Origin: Limnephilus marmoratus
Taxonomy: Eukaryota > Arthropoda > Insecta > Trichoptera > Limnephilidae
Assembly (NCBI GenBank): GCA_917880885.1
Contig: OU862913.1
Location: 41,759,460-41,823,459, forward strand
Length of the DNA: 64,000 bases
Reading direction: 5' to 3'
Each line of letters begins with the position of its first letter. Position 1 is the first letter of the stretch. Positions 10,873 through 22,372 of the stretch are shown piece after piece. A model generated the notes under the pieces. That model was not told the origin of the DNA and made no database searches. It saw nothing but the letters and a program-made list of their open reading frames with translations. The translations under genes were made by a program, and so were the position numbers.

Positions 10873-10999
10873 CACGAGTTTCCAGATACCGTGTATAGCG
10901 TTAGTTTTGTGAAGTAACACCTCAAAGCGCTCAAATCTTTAAAGCTCGATCGTTCAAACATCAAAGCACTTCGTTCGTCTATGTTCATCGTTGCGGTCA
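10873..10999 (-). CDS. Possible S1-domain exon (uncertain)
   Basis: Flanked by an acceptor-like AG (gaaatag) and a strong donor (GTATGTGC). The open frame starts VTATMNIDERSAL at the place where VLTAAHC would be expected, and leaves in phase 2, matching the entry phase of the 9651-9809 exon. Against it, the upstream exon leaves in phase 2 while this frame needs phase 1, and the similarity is limited to the TA dipeptide. If real, the catalytic His and its Cys partner are gone. Confidence 0.3.
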
Positions 11000-11048
11000 C
11001 TATTTCAAGGACGAGTTGAATTTTACAATATAGGAACAATAAACTCAC

Positions 11049-11158
11049 CCAATGTAATTAATGGCCCATGCACCACACAACACCCACTGGTCACTCACTA
11101 GAATAACAGGAGACCCCGGCCAGTTAATGTTTCCTCTCTGACCTGACCCAATACGTCC
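11049..11158 (-). CDS. S1-domain N-terminal exon
   Basis: Acceptor gttcccag, then GRIGSGQRGNINWPGSPVIL, then WVLCGAWAIN, then donor GTGAGTTT. This fits the start of a trypsin-like domain: Arg-Ile cleavage site, IGSG in place of IVGG, WP, and a CGA in place of CGGSLI. Entry phase 0 agrees with the exit of the linker exon 18226-18374, although another exon could lie in the repeat-rich 7 kb between them. The altered motifs point to a non-catalytic homolog. Confidence 0.8.
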
Positions 11159-11279
11159 CTGGGAACACAATATCTTCACATTAATCTCTAAGCAATTATT
11201 TTAATTATTGCTCTAAAAATATTTGATGATTTTGTTATTTCATCTTCTTTTTTAAGAATACCGCACAGGAGTCCAAACT

Positions 11280-11475
11280 TGGAGTATTTTGCTTGACTGA
11301 AGGTAGTGGGGAGAGGAAGGAGATGGGGTGGAGAAAGGTGGGGAAGTACATGGCTAATCAGATCTTGCCACAAAACGCGGCTGCAGACATTTCAAACAAC
11401 GTTTCAAATCTGAGTGGTGGTCTAACACCAGAGCGATACTGAGAGTATCTTCCACTTTGGAAAGTGTCTTAAATA
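11280..11475 (-). mobile_element. SINE-1 body fragment
   Basis: Matches the SINE-1 body (gagaggaaggagatgggg ... atctgagtggtggtctaaca ... gagtatcttccactttgg) without a tRNA head. Confidence 0.65.
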
Positions 11476-11751
11476 TAATATAAATACGAGACATTAATTT
11501 TTTTTAACATTATTTGAGGAAAAAAATCCCTCAAGGGCTATGACGTATTTGATAATGCTGTATGGAGGGTCTTTTTAGGGAAGGAAGGAGAAGAAATTCC
11601 GCGAAGGAAAAGGTATAAGGGGTGGGTAGGAATCTAGGGTCAATGTGATCAGGTGTGATGAACGTGTGAATCCATCCATCCCATCTCAGTGCATGGCGAT
11701 AGGTTAAGAGAGTCTGTCTGGGGAGGTCAAAAAGTGGCCCTCAACCAGTCT

Positions 11752-13093
11752 CAGGGCCGGATCTACGAAATCTGGCGCCCTGTGCAGTAGGTACCGATGG
11801 CGCCCCCCCTACATTTTTATTTTGATTAAAAATTCCCAATTTTTTTAATTTTTTTTATTTAATTATTATTTTTTTACACTAATTTATCAAATATAATCAA
11901 GACATATAAAGGGTGTAACTTTTCCAAGTGACCTGGCGGTAGCTCTCACACTCGTTTTTTTTAAAGAGAGAATCGCCAGGAGCCCTATACTCTCTGAATC
12001 TATTGGGTAAACATAAAATTATAGTGCTATTTTAATTATTTTAGGAAAAACTCTTTTTGCATGTTATGCTTTAAAATAATACAACGAATTGTTTGTTTGT
12101 GCCCGTACCATGATTTAAAATATAGGTTACGAGACAATGCGGGTGGTTTCGCCGAACTAGGTCCATTAGACATTCTTAAGATTTACTGCGTTTATGTATA
12201 TACCCAACGCGAATATTAATAGAAAAAGCAAATACAAATACGTTCTCATGGCAACGTACAACACAAGAATAGCATCTACAGCTTCTGACAAATAAGAATA
12301 TTACCTCAAATTTGTACCTTGCATTTCCCCTGTGTTGAGCGAACAAACACCAAATTGAGCGAACAAACACCATACAAACACTAAACACTGACATATGGTA
12401 TCAACGGCTTACGAAAGACGCTTACACTGACACCGTAAAATAACAAATCCAACAAATCTAATAGATATTAATTACACATTTAACGAACTTCAAATAATAT
12501 GTCAAATCAATGATGAAACTGTCAACACGTAACACGTTGCATCCTGCAAATCCTGCAAACCGTGCGATGTTTTTGTTAAAGGAATTTACTGAAGATTTCA
12601 TAAGAAAATGGTCTTTAACTACCTTCTCCTAGAGACTTAAATCGTACAAAATAAAACAATAGCGAGCGTACGCTAACTAAAATTGTCAGCATTTTGAAAG
12701 GCGTGAATCGGTTTGTTTGATTCTCTAGAACAAAAATACGACGCTGTGATTGGTTATTGAATTTGGATCGCACCCATTCGTCGTAAAAGACGGTAAAAGA
12801 TATATGGAAAAATAGATCTTACGTTTAAACTAAATATATGGAATTTGTAAAAAAAATTCTGTAACTGACTATAAATTCGTAAGCCGTTGATACCAACCTG
12901 ATGCGTGCGCATTCTGTTTCTTTGGAAAGTGTTGCTAGAGCGTAATAATTATTTCGTACTATGGGTAATTTTTAAACGATTCAGGGAATATTATAACTAA
13001 ATTTTAATACAATATTTATTTTATCACGGCGCCCCTTCGCAGTTGGCGCCAGGTTTTTTGCACGTTTTTGAACGTATGACAGATCCGGCGCTG
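11752..13093. mobile_element. Non-autonomous hAT-like element
   Basis: Terminal inverted repeats CAGGGCCGGATCT and AGATCCGGCGCTG are flanked by 8-bp duplications ACCAGTCT and AGCAGTCT (7 of 8 identical). CAGGG-type ends and 8-bp duplications are typical of hAT. There is no transposase; a MITE sits inside at 12396-12895. Confidence 0.75.
12396..12895. mobile_element. 500-bp MITE
   Basis: Perfect 20-bp terminal inverted repeats, TGGTATCAACGGCTTACGAA and its complement. No coding content and no clear target duplication, so the superfamily is unknown. Confidence 0.7.
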
Positions 13094-13515
13094 AGCAGTC
13101 TCTACCGATCCGGCCCGCCACGTGATAATTGGCCAAAAGCATCCCCTGCCAAGGCCTACACCAATCTCACCCCTCGTACCTGGACACCCCTGAGTCACCA
13201 AACGTAGCGAACCACTTGGGGTGACTTTTGCCAGGGATTTTGGTTATCAATAATTGGTTCCCGGGGGGGCGGTACCCACCCCACCTCCCAAATTATAATA
13301 AAACATATTATTTTCGAAGAATAAATTTGGAAATAACCCAACATATTCTTTTTTTTTGTGGAGGGAACTTTATATAGGATTATTTATTTATTTGTCATAA
13401 TATCTAACATTTTTAATACAATTCAGCAATGTCGGCCTCACTGGGTAGCTCACCTGTGCTGAGGCCTCCATATATTAATTACTTTTTCGACCCTAACTAA
13501 CTAACTAACTAACCA

Positions 13516-15278
13516 TCACGCCGTTTCCCCGCAGGGGTAGGCAGAGAGGACGGACTGCCAAACAACTCGGTCTTGGCACACACTCTTTGCCTCACTCACA
13601 TTCATACATCGTTTCATACATACTCTTCTATTATTCTGATTTTTGACATGGCCCGTCTCAAGTATCTGGTTCACTTGATCGTGCCATGTCTTCCTCGGGC
13701 GTCCCCGACTTCTTCTACCATTCACATTTGCATCATATATTCTTTTAACACTACTTTCTTCGCTCATTCGCTCTACGTGCCCAAACCATCTGAGGGTCCC
13801 TTTCTTAATTTTGCTCATTATACTTACATCAGCCTTACATTCTTTGCGGATATCCACATTTCTAACAAGATCATACATGGTTTTACCACACATACGCCTC
13901 AGGGATCTCATTTCAACAGCATTCAATCTACTTTCATCCTTCCTCTGCCAGTTCCATGCCTCACTGCCATACATCAGGATAGGTACCAGGACTCCATTGT
14001 GGACTGCTAGCTTCGCATTTTTTGACAGTTTTTTATTAGCGCCAACGGCATTCAGTCCTCCATTAATGGAGTTACCGACATTTATCCTTCTTTCAATATC
14101 TCTATCAGCCTTCCCATCTCTCGTAAACATACTACCCAGATAAACAAACTCATCCACCTGCTCCAAGTATTCATCATTCACAACTATATCGCACACTGTT
14201 TTCGTACTCTCTCTTTCAAACACCATGACTTTAGACTTACTTACATTCATCATTAACTCATTCTTCATACATACTTCGTTCATCCTAGATACTAGAGACT
14301 GTAGATCTTGCATAGTGTTAGAGATCAGCACCGCATCATCAGCATACAACAGGCAACATACTTTCAGACTATTCAATTTCGCGCCCAATCCCACATCTTT
14401 CAGTTCTTGCATACAATTATCCATGTATAGATTGAATAACCATTGTGACATTACGCAGCCTTGCTTAACACCTTTTGTGATGTCAAACCACCCCGTAAAA
14501 TCACCGTTCACCCTAACACATGCAACGCTTCCCTCGTACAGAGACGCAATTGCCTGTATGAGATTTGTATTCACTCCATACTTGGACAACACCTTCCATA
14601 GCTTTTTCCTGTCGACTCGGTCGTACGCTTTTTGAAGATCTACAAAGGCGCAGAAAAGTTTCTGGTTTTTCGCCAGAAACTTCTCAGTGAGCATACGCAA
14701 GGAGAAAATCTGGTCCATGCATCCCCTTCCACTCATAAAGGCACCTTGCACATCCCATATTTTATCCTTTGTTTCCGTTCTTACCCTTTCAATCAATATT
14801 CTTCCATACAGCTTGCCGACAGAACTTAGCAGGCTAATAGCCCTATGATTCCCACATTCCATGCGTGACCCTTTACCATTGTACAACGGCATGATTACAG
14901 CCCTTCTCCAATCTAATGGCGTGTAACCCTCCTCTAAACATTGGTTAAAAAGTTTGCACAACCATGTGAGAATAATATGGCTCCTTTAAAATATTCGGCA
15001 GCAATATTGTCGAAACCAACAGCCTTACCATTCTTCATGCATTTAATCGATTTTTTAATTTCATCCATACTGATTTTGATAACATTCACTCCGTCATCGT
15101 TCATTTCCGATTCGACGTTGGACTCACTATCACCCGTGCTTTTGAAGACTTTCTCAAAATATTTCATCCATCTTTCTTTTATTTCTTCTTCATCGTCAAC
15201 ATTCTTCCATCTTTCGATTTTTTCACTTTCATTCTTCCGTTCTCTGGGCCACTCCGGGACCTTTTCACTTCCTTCCAA
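13516..15278 (-). pseudogene. LINE reverse transcriptase and C-terminal domain
   Basis: The 15278-14990 block holds RWMKYFEKVF and KNGKAVGFDNIAAEYFKG. The long frame from ~14985 to 13516 follows, with RAVIMPLYNGKG, FVDLQKAYDRVDR, GVKQGC and the LLYADDAVLIS catalytic motif. The C-terminus has the GTLRWFGHVERM and GRRSRGRPRKTW blocks common to insect LINEs of this type. The frame change between the two blocks is near 14985-14990. No other stop interrupts the ~480 codons of the long block. Confidence 0.88.
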
Positions 15279-16477
15279 AACAGTTTAATGTTTTCTTGGA
15301 AGTGTTTTGTCATTTTTATTCCCTCTTCATCTTCCAGGCGTTTCTTTCGTTCTTTCACTCCTACACTTACTCTTTTCTTGCATCCCTTGTATACTTCTTT
15401 CGCTCTATCTCTCTCTTCGCTTGAAGCACTGTCAGTCGCTATCAGACGTAACCAAGCTTTCTTCTTCTCTGAGACCAGTGCTTTGATCTCGTCATCCCAC
15501 CATGCATCGCCTTTCTTCCTACCTTGCTTACTCATTCCACACACGCCTCTAGCAGATTCGCATAGACTAACCTTTATGTGGTTCCATGTTTCCTCTATGC
15601 TTAGACCGTCCATTTCTTTCGCATTCAATCTCATTTCTGCACAATTCTCATACTCACTTCTCACATAATCGTTTTGTAGTTTTTCTATTTTGACTCTTGT
15701 TGGAGCTGATACCGTTTTCACTTTAGAGCGCCATCCGCGAAAGAGGTTTACTCTTGATACCACCAGAAAGTGGTCAGTTTCAACCTCAGCCCCTCTGAAA
15801 ACTCTTGTGTCCTCGGTAACGGCTCTCAACCTAGAGTCAATTACTACAAAATCAATTATTGATCTTTCATTTCCTCTTTCCCACGTATATTGGTGGATAC
15901 CTTTATGATCGAAAAAGGTATTCGATACAAACAGGTTCCACTCTAAACATACTTCAAGTATTCTGTTCCCATTTTCATTCTTCCTTTTATCCCCGAACTT
16001 ACCTAAGGCTGAATCAAATCCTTCACGTCCAATTCCCACCCACCCATTCAAATCGCCCGCCATTATAATCCTTTCATTCAAATTTTTTAATCTCATTACG
16101 TCGTTCACATCAGTCCAAAAATCATCTTTCACTTCGTTGCTTTCAGAATTAACAGGAGCGTAGCAAATAACAAGAAACACCCTTGTCAAACCAACTTTGA
16201 AACGGATCCACATTATTCTCGGACTTACACATTCATACTGCAACGTACATTCAACCATTCTGGGAGACGGTAGCGCTGCAACACCCTGACAAGCCCTCTC
16301 CGTATCTGGTCTCCCAGACCAGATGACGAACTTATCATCATGCTGCATTGTACCGCTCACTTTTTTCATACTCTCTGTCACACAAAGTACGTCCATACAT
16401 TTACTATCCATTGTATCGCATAATTCATTCATCTTTCTGTCCATCCCTCCTCTGATATTCCATGTACCAATTCTACA
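15179..16477 (-). pseudogene. LINE endonuclease domain
   Basis: The frame is open from 16477, with RIGTWNIRGG at the start, then DVLCVTES (catalytic Glu), VFLVICYAPV, IIMAGDLNGWVG, and VETDHFLVVSRV (the terminal Asp-His). The first ATG is at 16444, but the WNIRGG block upstream of it is part of the domain, so the true start lies further up, beyond a stop at 16478-16480. A basic linker (KKKAWLRLIATD) follows, and the frame is lost near 15200. Confidence 0.85.
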
Positions 16478-16867
16478 TTATTCACGTTCCGTCCTCCTCT
16501 TTGCGCAACCGAAGGGTTGGCGATGTGATGGGTAGCGAGCCTCATCGACACCTGTGTCGGCCATTCCCTTCCAAGGACTACATATAAAATCTACCTTAAC
16601 ATCACGAAAATACCGTTACACATATTCAACCTACTTCTAATAAATACAAAACTCATAACAAACAATAGTAAAAGTCAATATAAATAACTTACTGCACTAA
16701 CAACTTAATTAACTTGGTAACACTAATACAAAATATATAATGTCTTATCACTGTAAAATATTTATATCATCGTAAAATGTTTATATCTGTGTAAAGTTCT
16801 CATATTATTGTAAAAATTCACTGTAAATGTTTATAATATCACTCAGGCTAATAACATCGGCTTCGAC

Positions 16868-17180
16868 CGATGTCATCCTTCTGTGTGCGCGGGCGCGGCG
16901 GCGGGCGGGGGCAGAAGAGGCAGGCAGTTCGTCAAATGTTTACGAACACATTTGAGGGTACAGTCCGATGTCATCCTTCCTTGTGCGCGGGGACGGTAGG
17001 GCGGGTGGCGGGCGGCAGGGCAGCGGGGTGCATTTAGGGATGCAGAGGTCGCCATATGATTATCTTCTGAGAACGGCCGCTTCTGCGGCCATAATATGAC
17101 ACCGGCAACGGCAGGCATGAGGCTGAGGGGTACGCGAGGTGGTGTAGTGTGGGTGAGGGGTATGCGAGGGGCATGACCCA
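16868..17180. repeat. GC-rich ~98-bp tandem duplication
   Basis: cgatgtcatccttc starts at 16868 and again at 16966, each followed by a G-rich stretch (gtgtgcgcgggcgcggcggc and gtgcgcggggacggtagggc). The rest of 16500-17530 shows no gene. Its GC content is unlike its surroundings. It could be the 5' promoter repeats of the adjacent LINE. Confidence 0.55.
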
Positions 17181-17539
17181 AGGGTCGAAGTGGTGGTCAC
17201 ATCTGGTAAATGTTCGATGCCAGTTGAAATTTAGCCACTGCGTTTAAAATGTGTCTTATAATTAGCTATATTATTTTGTACACATATTTAAAAGATCGTT
17301 TCACGTCCACACTATACACAGAAACATTATTTTAAATTCACTTACATAACTTTCACATAGTACGGAACATTTTTTGATACTCTTAAGGGCTGAATATATG
17401 AAATATCCCCCTTAATTAGTAAAGAGTACCGGGACCGACCAAAAACACGCCAGGCTGCTCCGAGAGCGACCCGACATCTGAATATATGTTTTCTTCAAAA
17501 GTAACATTTATTTTAAGAGCCTAAAAATTAAAAGTGCTC

Positions 17540-17720
17540 AAGGGAAGTACGTTACATCTCTTAAGATTAAGAAAGGGACCCTTGGATGGTTTAGGCATGT
17601 AGATCGAATAAACGAAAAAGTAGTGTAAGGAGAATATACGCCGCGGAAGATAATAGAAGTTACTTGAGTCGGGTCGGTTCAAGAGTCTGAATAACACAAG
17701 AAAAGTTTACATACATAGAC
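17540..17720 (+). pseudogene. LINE 3' coding fragment
   Basis: The plus strand reads KIKKGTLGWFRHVDRINEK, the same block as KIKKGTLRWFGHVERM in the LINE at 13516, followed by a stop. A short decayed remnant of a related element in opposite orientation. Confidence 0.5.
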
Positions 17721-17849
17721 ATGAGATGAAATAAGAATATAAATGAAGCAAGCAGTAGCTGAAACCGAGTTTTGTAGCGGTCTATCATCCCTTCCGCTCC
17801 TGCCATGAAACGGCATGCTGGTTAGTTGGTTGAGAGGCGAAGTGTTGGA

Positions 17850-18140
17850 TAACCAACACCTCCGCCATAAGTCACCCCAAGTTGTTAGCTTAGTTTGGTG
17901 ACTTAGCAGGGGTGCCCGGATTCATTGGGTGAAGTGTGTTTGGAAAAATCTTCTGACCTCTCCAGATGGTCTCTCTCGATACATCTTCTTGTAGCGCAGC
18001 GAAACTACAGGATTCATTCGTCCGTCACTCTTGGATACACTGATCCCTAGAAACCTACCCACTCCTCATATCTTTTTCTTTCCCCAAACTTCCTCTTATT
18101 CCTTTCCTTAAAAAGACCCTCCACACTGCACCCCCAAATA
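17850..18140 (+). repeat. Family-A repeat
   Basis: Starts ggataaccaacacctccgcc and ends at the ccctccacac motif. The middle, cacttggatacactgatccc, is diverged. No coding content. Confidence 0.7.
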
Positions 18141-18225
18141 TGGAGATTAATCTAAAAAATAGTTATTTGGATAAATAAACTAATATTTTAGGTTTTAAAT
18201 AAGCTACCTAATGTTTGCAACTTAC

Positions 18226-18374
18226 ATAGTACGGGGCCTCTGCTGTTGTTGTCATAGGAGTGTGGTGATAAACTATATTGGAGTCTGGTGTGAGTAGAGG
18301 ACACATATTCCCCCGAGTCCAACCGGAGCTTGTTTCCTGGCACGGGTGAATCTTTTCAGCCAGCTCTATGCAGT
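18226..18374 (-). CDS. Linker exon between CLIP5 and the S1 domain
   Basis: Acceptor cctctacag, donor GTAAGT; enters in phase 1 and leaves in phase 0. The encoded stretch has four Cys (YCIELAEKIHPC, then GNMCPLLTP) and a Thr-rich end (TPMTTTAEAPYY). In CLIP proteases the linker carries the Cys that bonds to the S1 domain; that role is inferred here. Confidence 0.75.
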
Positions 18375-18379
18375 CTGTA

Positions 18380-19040
18380 GAGGAAACAATACAAATAAAC
18401 GTTAGAAGTGCCTACAATTATTATTCATGGGACTAAGTAACTCATAAAGTGTAAGATAATTTCTAGTATTTATTGCAGATGTGGATAGTCAGGTAGTTCC
18501 TATTCGCATCGTTCCATCTGTCAGCCTCACAACTTTACACAATACGGAAGTCCTGTATAAATTATTAAAAATAATTTTCCTCTATAAAATTTAAAACTTA
18601 AATATTGTTGATTTGAATATTTAAAAAAGTGGTATCTTATGACAGAGAAAATATAACAAAGGTATTGTTTTTCAATTAAAAATTATTATTTTTTTACCTT
18701 TACAATAAAGGGAAAACACAAATATATTTTAATGGTGTATGATTTAGTCTGAGATCTCAAGAGAATAAATTCACATGCCATAAGTAAAATACTCTATCTG
18801 AAAATCTGTTAGTTTAATGGAGAGTTTGAAAAAAAATCTCACAGTTTTGTGGTAAATCATCTAATAATATAGTTTAAAATTTGGGAAAATAGGTAACTTT
18901 TTAAATCTCAAACCACATTTTAGGTTAATTTACAACAAATCACTGAGATATTTTTTTCAAAGCTCTCTCCTGTAAAGTAACAGATTTTTAAATAGAACAC
19001 TTTACGTAGAGTATGTCGAAAGGTATGCAACGATTTGTGA
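18380..19040. other. Intron, no feature seen
   Basis: AT-rich sequence between the CLIP5 second-half exon and the linker exon. No repeat shared with the rest of the window was recognised. Confidence 0.5.
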
Positions 19041-19047
19041 AACTCAC

Positions 19048-19162
19048 AGTCGGCGGCCTTAGAGCCAATCGGTAGTTGAGTGACAAGTCCCTTCGGTAGC
19101 GGCGGACAGTCAGTCTTCGTGCAGCATACTAACTTTGACTCGTTATCAGTTAAGTCACATCT
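19048..19162 (-). CDS. CLIP5 second-half exon
   Basis: Acceptor gcttacag, donor GTGAGTTT, phase 0 to 1. Encodes RCDLTDNESKLVCCTKTDC and then LPKGLVTQLPIG. It supplies the last three Cys of a CLIP domain plus a longer linker than the other second halves, as expected for the last CLIP before the protease domain. Confidence 0.85.
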
Positions 19163-19392
19163 CTGTAAGCAAAGGAAGGTCTTATTAGGGTAAAACGGGT
19201 TGATTCCATCATGAGTCATCCAACTCCGAATACGATACGTCATAACATAAATAGCGGAGAGCGACACCTCATCCCTAGTGGCGACATTTGACAGAGCGAG
19301 CCTTTCGCAAGCAACTTCACTTCAGGCAGTTCGATACAATAATTACAACATGGCGAGTCCAGAACATAACGTTCCTTTCTTTAGTATTTCTA

Positions 19393-19786
19393 TACAGGGT
19401 ATCCGGGGGTAAAGTGCATTAACTTCGGGAGGTAATTCTACATGATATTGTAAGTAAAAAAGATAAATAACTTTTTTCGAAATTCCAACTTTTAGGGGTA
19501 GTTTTGTGGTAAAAACGTAAAATTTGACCGGCGTGCGCGGCCAGCTTTATTATTTTCCACTGTTACGATACGGGCCAGTCACCACCATTTATTGCTGCCA
19601 CGATCGCGCCTGGCAGGCTCCCGGCAAGTAAGATCGTACCTCACATTAAAGAATTTTAGTAGGTAGATCTTTTTGTATGGGAAAAAAATGTTGGAATTTC
19701 GAAAAAAGTTATTAATCTTTTTTACTCCTACCATCATGTAGAATCACCTCCCGAAGTTAATGCACTTTACCCCCGGACACCCTGCA
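19393..19786. mobile_element. Long-arm MITE with TA flanks
   Basis: Inverted arms of ~100 bp begin TACAGGGTATCCGGGGGTAA and, on the other end, TGCAGGGTGTCCGGGGGTAA, with TA on both sides. The ends and TA flanks fit Tc1/mariner-type MITEs. No ORF. Confidence 0.75.
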
Positions 19787-20255
19787 TAGTAATCGTTTTA
19801 ATTGTTGTTCATTCCTACTTTTGTATTCTGGTTTAAATGTAATGGCGCCCTTAAACTTTTTTTATTATGCCCACAAAACATCAATCTTTTTATAATGTAA
19901 CATAAATATGGCCGACGGATTTTTATTTGGTCGTTCCGTCCACACCTTTAAGATTATTAGTTTAAAGTTAGAGTCTGGTTCAATCAATAATTCTGCTTCT
20001 AATTCTTGCAAAAGTAAATTCAATAAATCTCTATCATATACTTCATACCTTCTGCCTTTTATTAATGAAGTTAGATTGACATTTTCACGCTTTGCCTTTT
20101 AGGTAAACACACTTTTGTAAATACATAACGAGTATTTCACTATTGAAATTAATAATCTTACATTAAATAATAATTAACCAACACACTTTAATTGGTACAA
20201 GGGGAGCGTGTCACACATGTTGTTATTTTCAGATACACAAAGCGAGGAATAGTAC

Positions 20256-20359
20256 CTGTTGGAAAATGCCTCTATTGGCAGCCTCCTTCGCTGCCTGACA
20301 TTTGGCGAATGGTCTGCACACTCCCGCGCTTCCTGTGTCTACCATATTGCAGTTATCAC
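20256..20359 (-). CDS. CLIP5 first-half exon
   Basis: 104 nt, acceptor gtttgaag, donor GTACTATT, phase 1 to 0. Encodes GDNCNMVDTGSAGVCRPFAK and then CQAAKEAANRGIF, with the first three CLIP Cys. Confidence 0.9.
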
Positions 20360-20599
20360 CTTCAAACAAATAGACACATCAGGGTTATATAAAACTACAC
20401 AACATGACTACGAAGATTCTACCTACAATCCATAAATAAATTAATGTACGTCAGTGGAATATTTAATAGTTGATGTTTTTCGATCTACGGTACGAAACTT
20501 CATGAAGATCTCCTAAGTAAATAAATGAATGTAAAGTCGTTGAATGGGAGAGTAGAATACAGATAATTTGTGTGAAATATGGTGTCTAAATACGTTGTG

Positions 20600-21190
20600 T
20601 ATGATTTTATCACTAAATGCTGTTTTTTTTGTAGATTGAAAATTCTGTTTTTTTGTTAACGATTACAATACCAATGTCAAAAAAATTATTCTAATTTTCC
20701 CCCATTTCCATCATTAACTGGATAGATTTGTTAGTTTTAATAATTTCTTTTGGAAAAACATCTCATTGTCTGTGCGTTCCTGTCCAGGTAATTAAAATAT
20801 CATCTACATATCTACGATTTTAAATAATTTTAATTTTTCGATAGATTTTTCCTAATCTATCGATCGGACCGCCCATGGCTAAGTCACTCGATTGAAAGTA
20901 GTAATTATCATTGAATAAAAATAAACTTATTCTTATTCATGCATTTAGTAGTCTAGTTATTTCTTTCCATTTGATCAAATTAATGTTGCCTTTGACGATT
21001 GGATTTCTAGTTGCTATTAACCGTCTAAAACGACATAGCAACAAACTTGGGAAATCCATATAGATTGAATAAAATCCTTGTAGACTACCCCCTCTCTCTC
21101 CCAATATCTTATGTATGTAAACTATAGATTAACCATTGTACTTATCGAAAGATGGCCTTAACAGGCTAAAACTTGTTAAGGTCACAATTC
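20600..21190 (-). pseudogene. Penelope-like element RT fragment
   Basis: The minus strand reads YYFQSSDLAMGGPIDRL, then a stop, then NRRYVDDILITWTG with the YVDD catalytic motif. NNFFDIGIV and KKTEFSIYKK follow, the usual downstream blocks of Penelope RTs. It is riddled with stops and frame shifts. It lies in the intron before CLIP5. Confidence 0.65.
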
Positions 21191-21297
21191 AATAAGTGGA
21201 AATAAGTTTTATACTTGTTATATTACATAATTATAATGGAATTCCACCAGAAATTGTCGGTATCAAAAGTAGAAAGATTAAGTTTTGGATATCGTAC

Positions 21298-21358
21298 CTT
21301 CAATAACTGTCACCGGAGGGCAACACACTATCTGAACTCTGTCTTCTAAAGCGCAAAT
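21298..21358 (-). CDS. CLIP4 second-half exon
   Basis: 61 nt, acceptor after a T-run (ttttttcag), donor GTACGAT, phase 0 to 1. Encodes ICALEDRVQIVCCPPVTVIE. Confidence 0.9.
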
Positions 21359-22093
21359 CTGAAAAAAAAATTAGGCTTAAGTCTTCATTGTGATTTTAAT
21401 AAATGAAGTGACAAAGTTATTAAGATTTAAATAACACGAAAGAGAAAAGACACAGAAAATAAGAGATCATATCTCCACCGATAATCGACCTCGGGACATC
21501 TCCTGCCTCCGAAAGGATTGCTTCATTTTTTTTAAACTATCAAATATTTTTATTTTTTGATTTTTAATCTAAATGATTTTATTAATATCTATATTGATTT
21601 ATCATTAGTGCAAACAATGATGTGATTTACATTAAACACGAATCTATACAGCATTTAAGTGATTTCGGTTTTGCTGCAGTACTTTTAATAATAACAAAAA
21701 AATAAAAGATATGATTTTAGATTATCTCGGCCAAATTCCAAAGTGTACGCATGGACAGTGCCATACATTCTATATTTCAAAATAACAAAAAAATCAGACT
21801 TATGTATTATTGAAAAAGTAACAAAATAACAATACATACATAAAATAAAAACGAAAAAACATGAAAAATGAAACTGGAAAAAAGTAAACACAAAAATATA
21901 TATAAGCAGTCGTTTATTTTGGATATTAGAGCGCCTCCTATCTGCAGAGGGCCATAAGGGGGAAATCCATCCAGGCAACTACTGCAGTGATGATTTAAGT
22001 CTTTGTTTGCGCTTCTCATTCGAAGGCGGAGAATTCAGCAGATGAATTCAACTGGAATTTTACATTTTGTACTGGTTTAAATAAAATCTGTAC

Positions 22094-22162
22094 CTGGCGA
22101 ATTTAAACTACATTCAGAACACGAGAATGGTTTTTCTTTGATTCTGGCAGCACATACATAGT
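22094..22162 (-). CDS. Exon-like unit 1 of a local triplication
   Basis: 69 nt with acceptor tttgcag and donor GTACAG. The open frame DYVCAARIKEKPFSCSECSL enters and leaves in phase 1. It resembles a CLIP second half (C, then C near the VCC position) but lacks the CC pair. It cannot follow the CLIP4 first half (phase 0 exit) but could be a cassette replacing the CLIP4 pair. Use is uncertain. Confidence 0.4.
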
Positions 22163-22303
22163 CTGCAAATAGAATAATATAAGTAACTGAACTTCAAATA
22201 AGAGGATATTTTCCTTCGAAATGTGTCAACAGATGAATCCACAACAGGAAATTTACATTCTCAACACAAAATTGGTTTGAATTAAGTCTGTATGCGGCGA
22301 ATT

Positions 22304-22372
22304 GAAAGTACACTCAGAACATGAAAATGGGTTTTCTTTGATTCTGGCAGCACATACAGAGTCTGCAACTAG
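22304..22372 (-). pseudogene. Exon-like unit 2, donor lost
   Basis: Same acceptor and frame (DSVCAARIKENPFSCSEC). The donor GT is replaced by CA (cgccgcatacag), so it is probably not spliced like unit 1. Confidence 0.45.

Larger units (their letters stand above)
11515..13305 (-). repeat. Family-A repeat, interrupted by a hAT-like element
   Basis: 11515-11751 and 13102-13305 are the two halves of one family-A copy. The left half ends in ccagtct and the right half resumes with agtctctaccgatccggcc. 11752-13093 is the insertion. Confidence 0.8.
13381..16480 (-). mobile_element. Non-LTR retrotransposon (endonuclease + RT), frameshifted
   Basis: A ~3.1-kb minus-strand LINE. The 3' end at ~13381 has a short (AAAT)n-type tail, and an internal (GTTA)n run lies at ~13494-13513. 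It carries an AP-endonuclease and an RT but no RNase H or gag-like ORF, as in RTE-like LINEs; the clade is not proven. Two one-base frame changes (~15195-15205 and ~14985-14990) split the polyprotein, so this copy is dead unless they are sequence errors. The 5' boundary is unclear; 16868-17180 may belong to its 5' region. It lies in the intron between exons 18226-18374 and 11049-11158, in the same orientation as the gene. Confidence 0.85.

Noticed and set aside
13573..16535. Several plus-strand ORFs of 65-145 codons, Ser/Phe/Thr-rich
   Set aside because: All are antisense shadows of the minus-strand LINE polyprotein.
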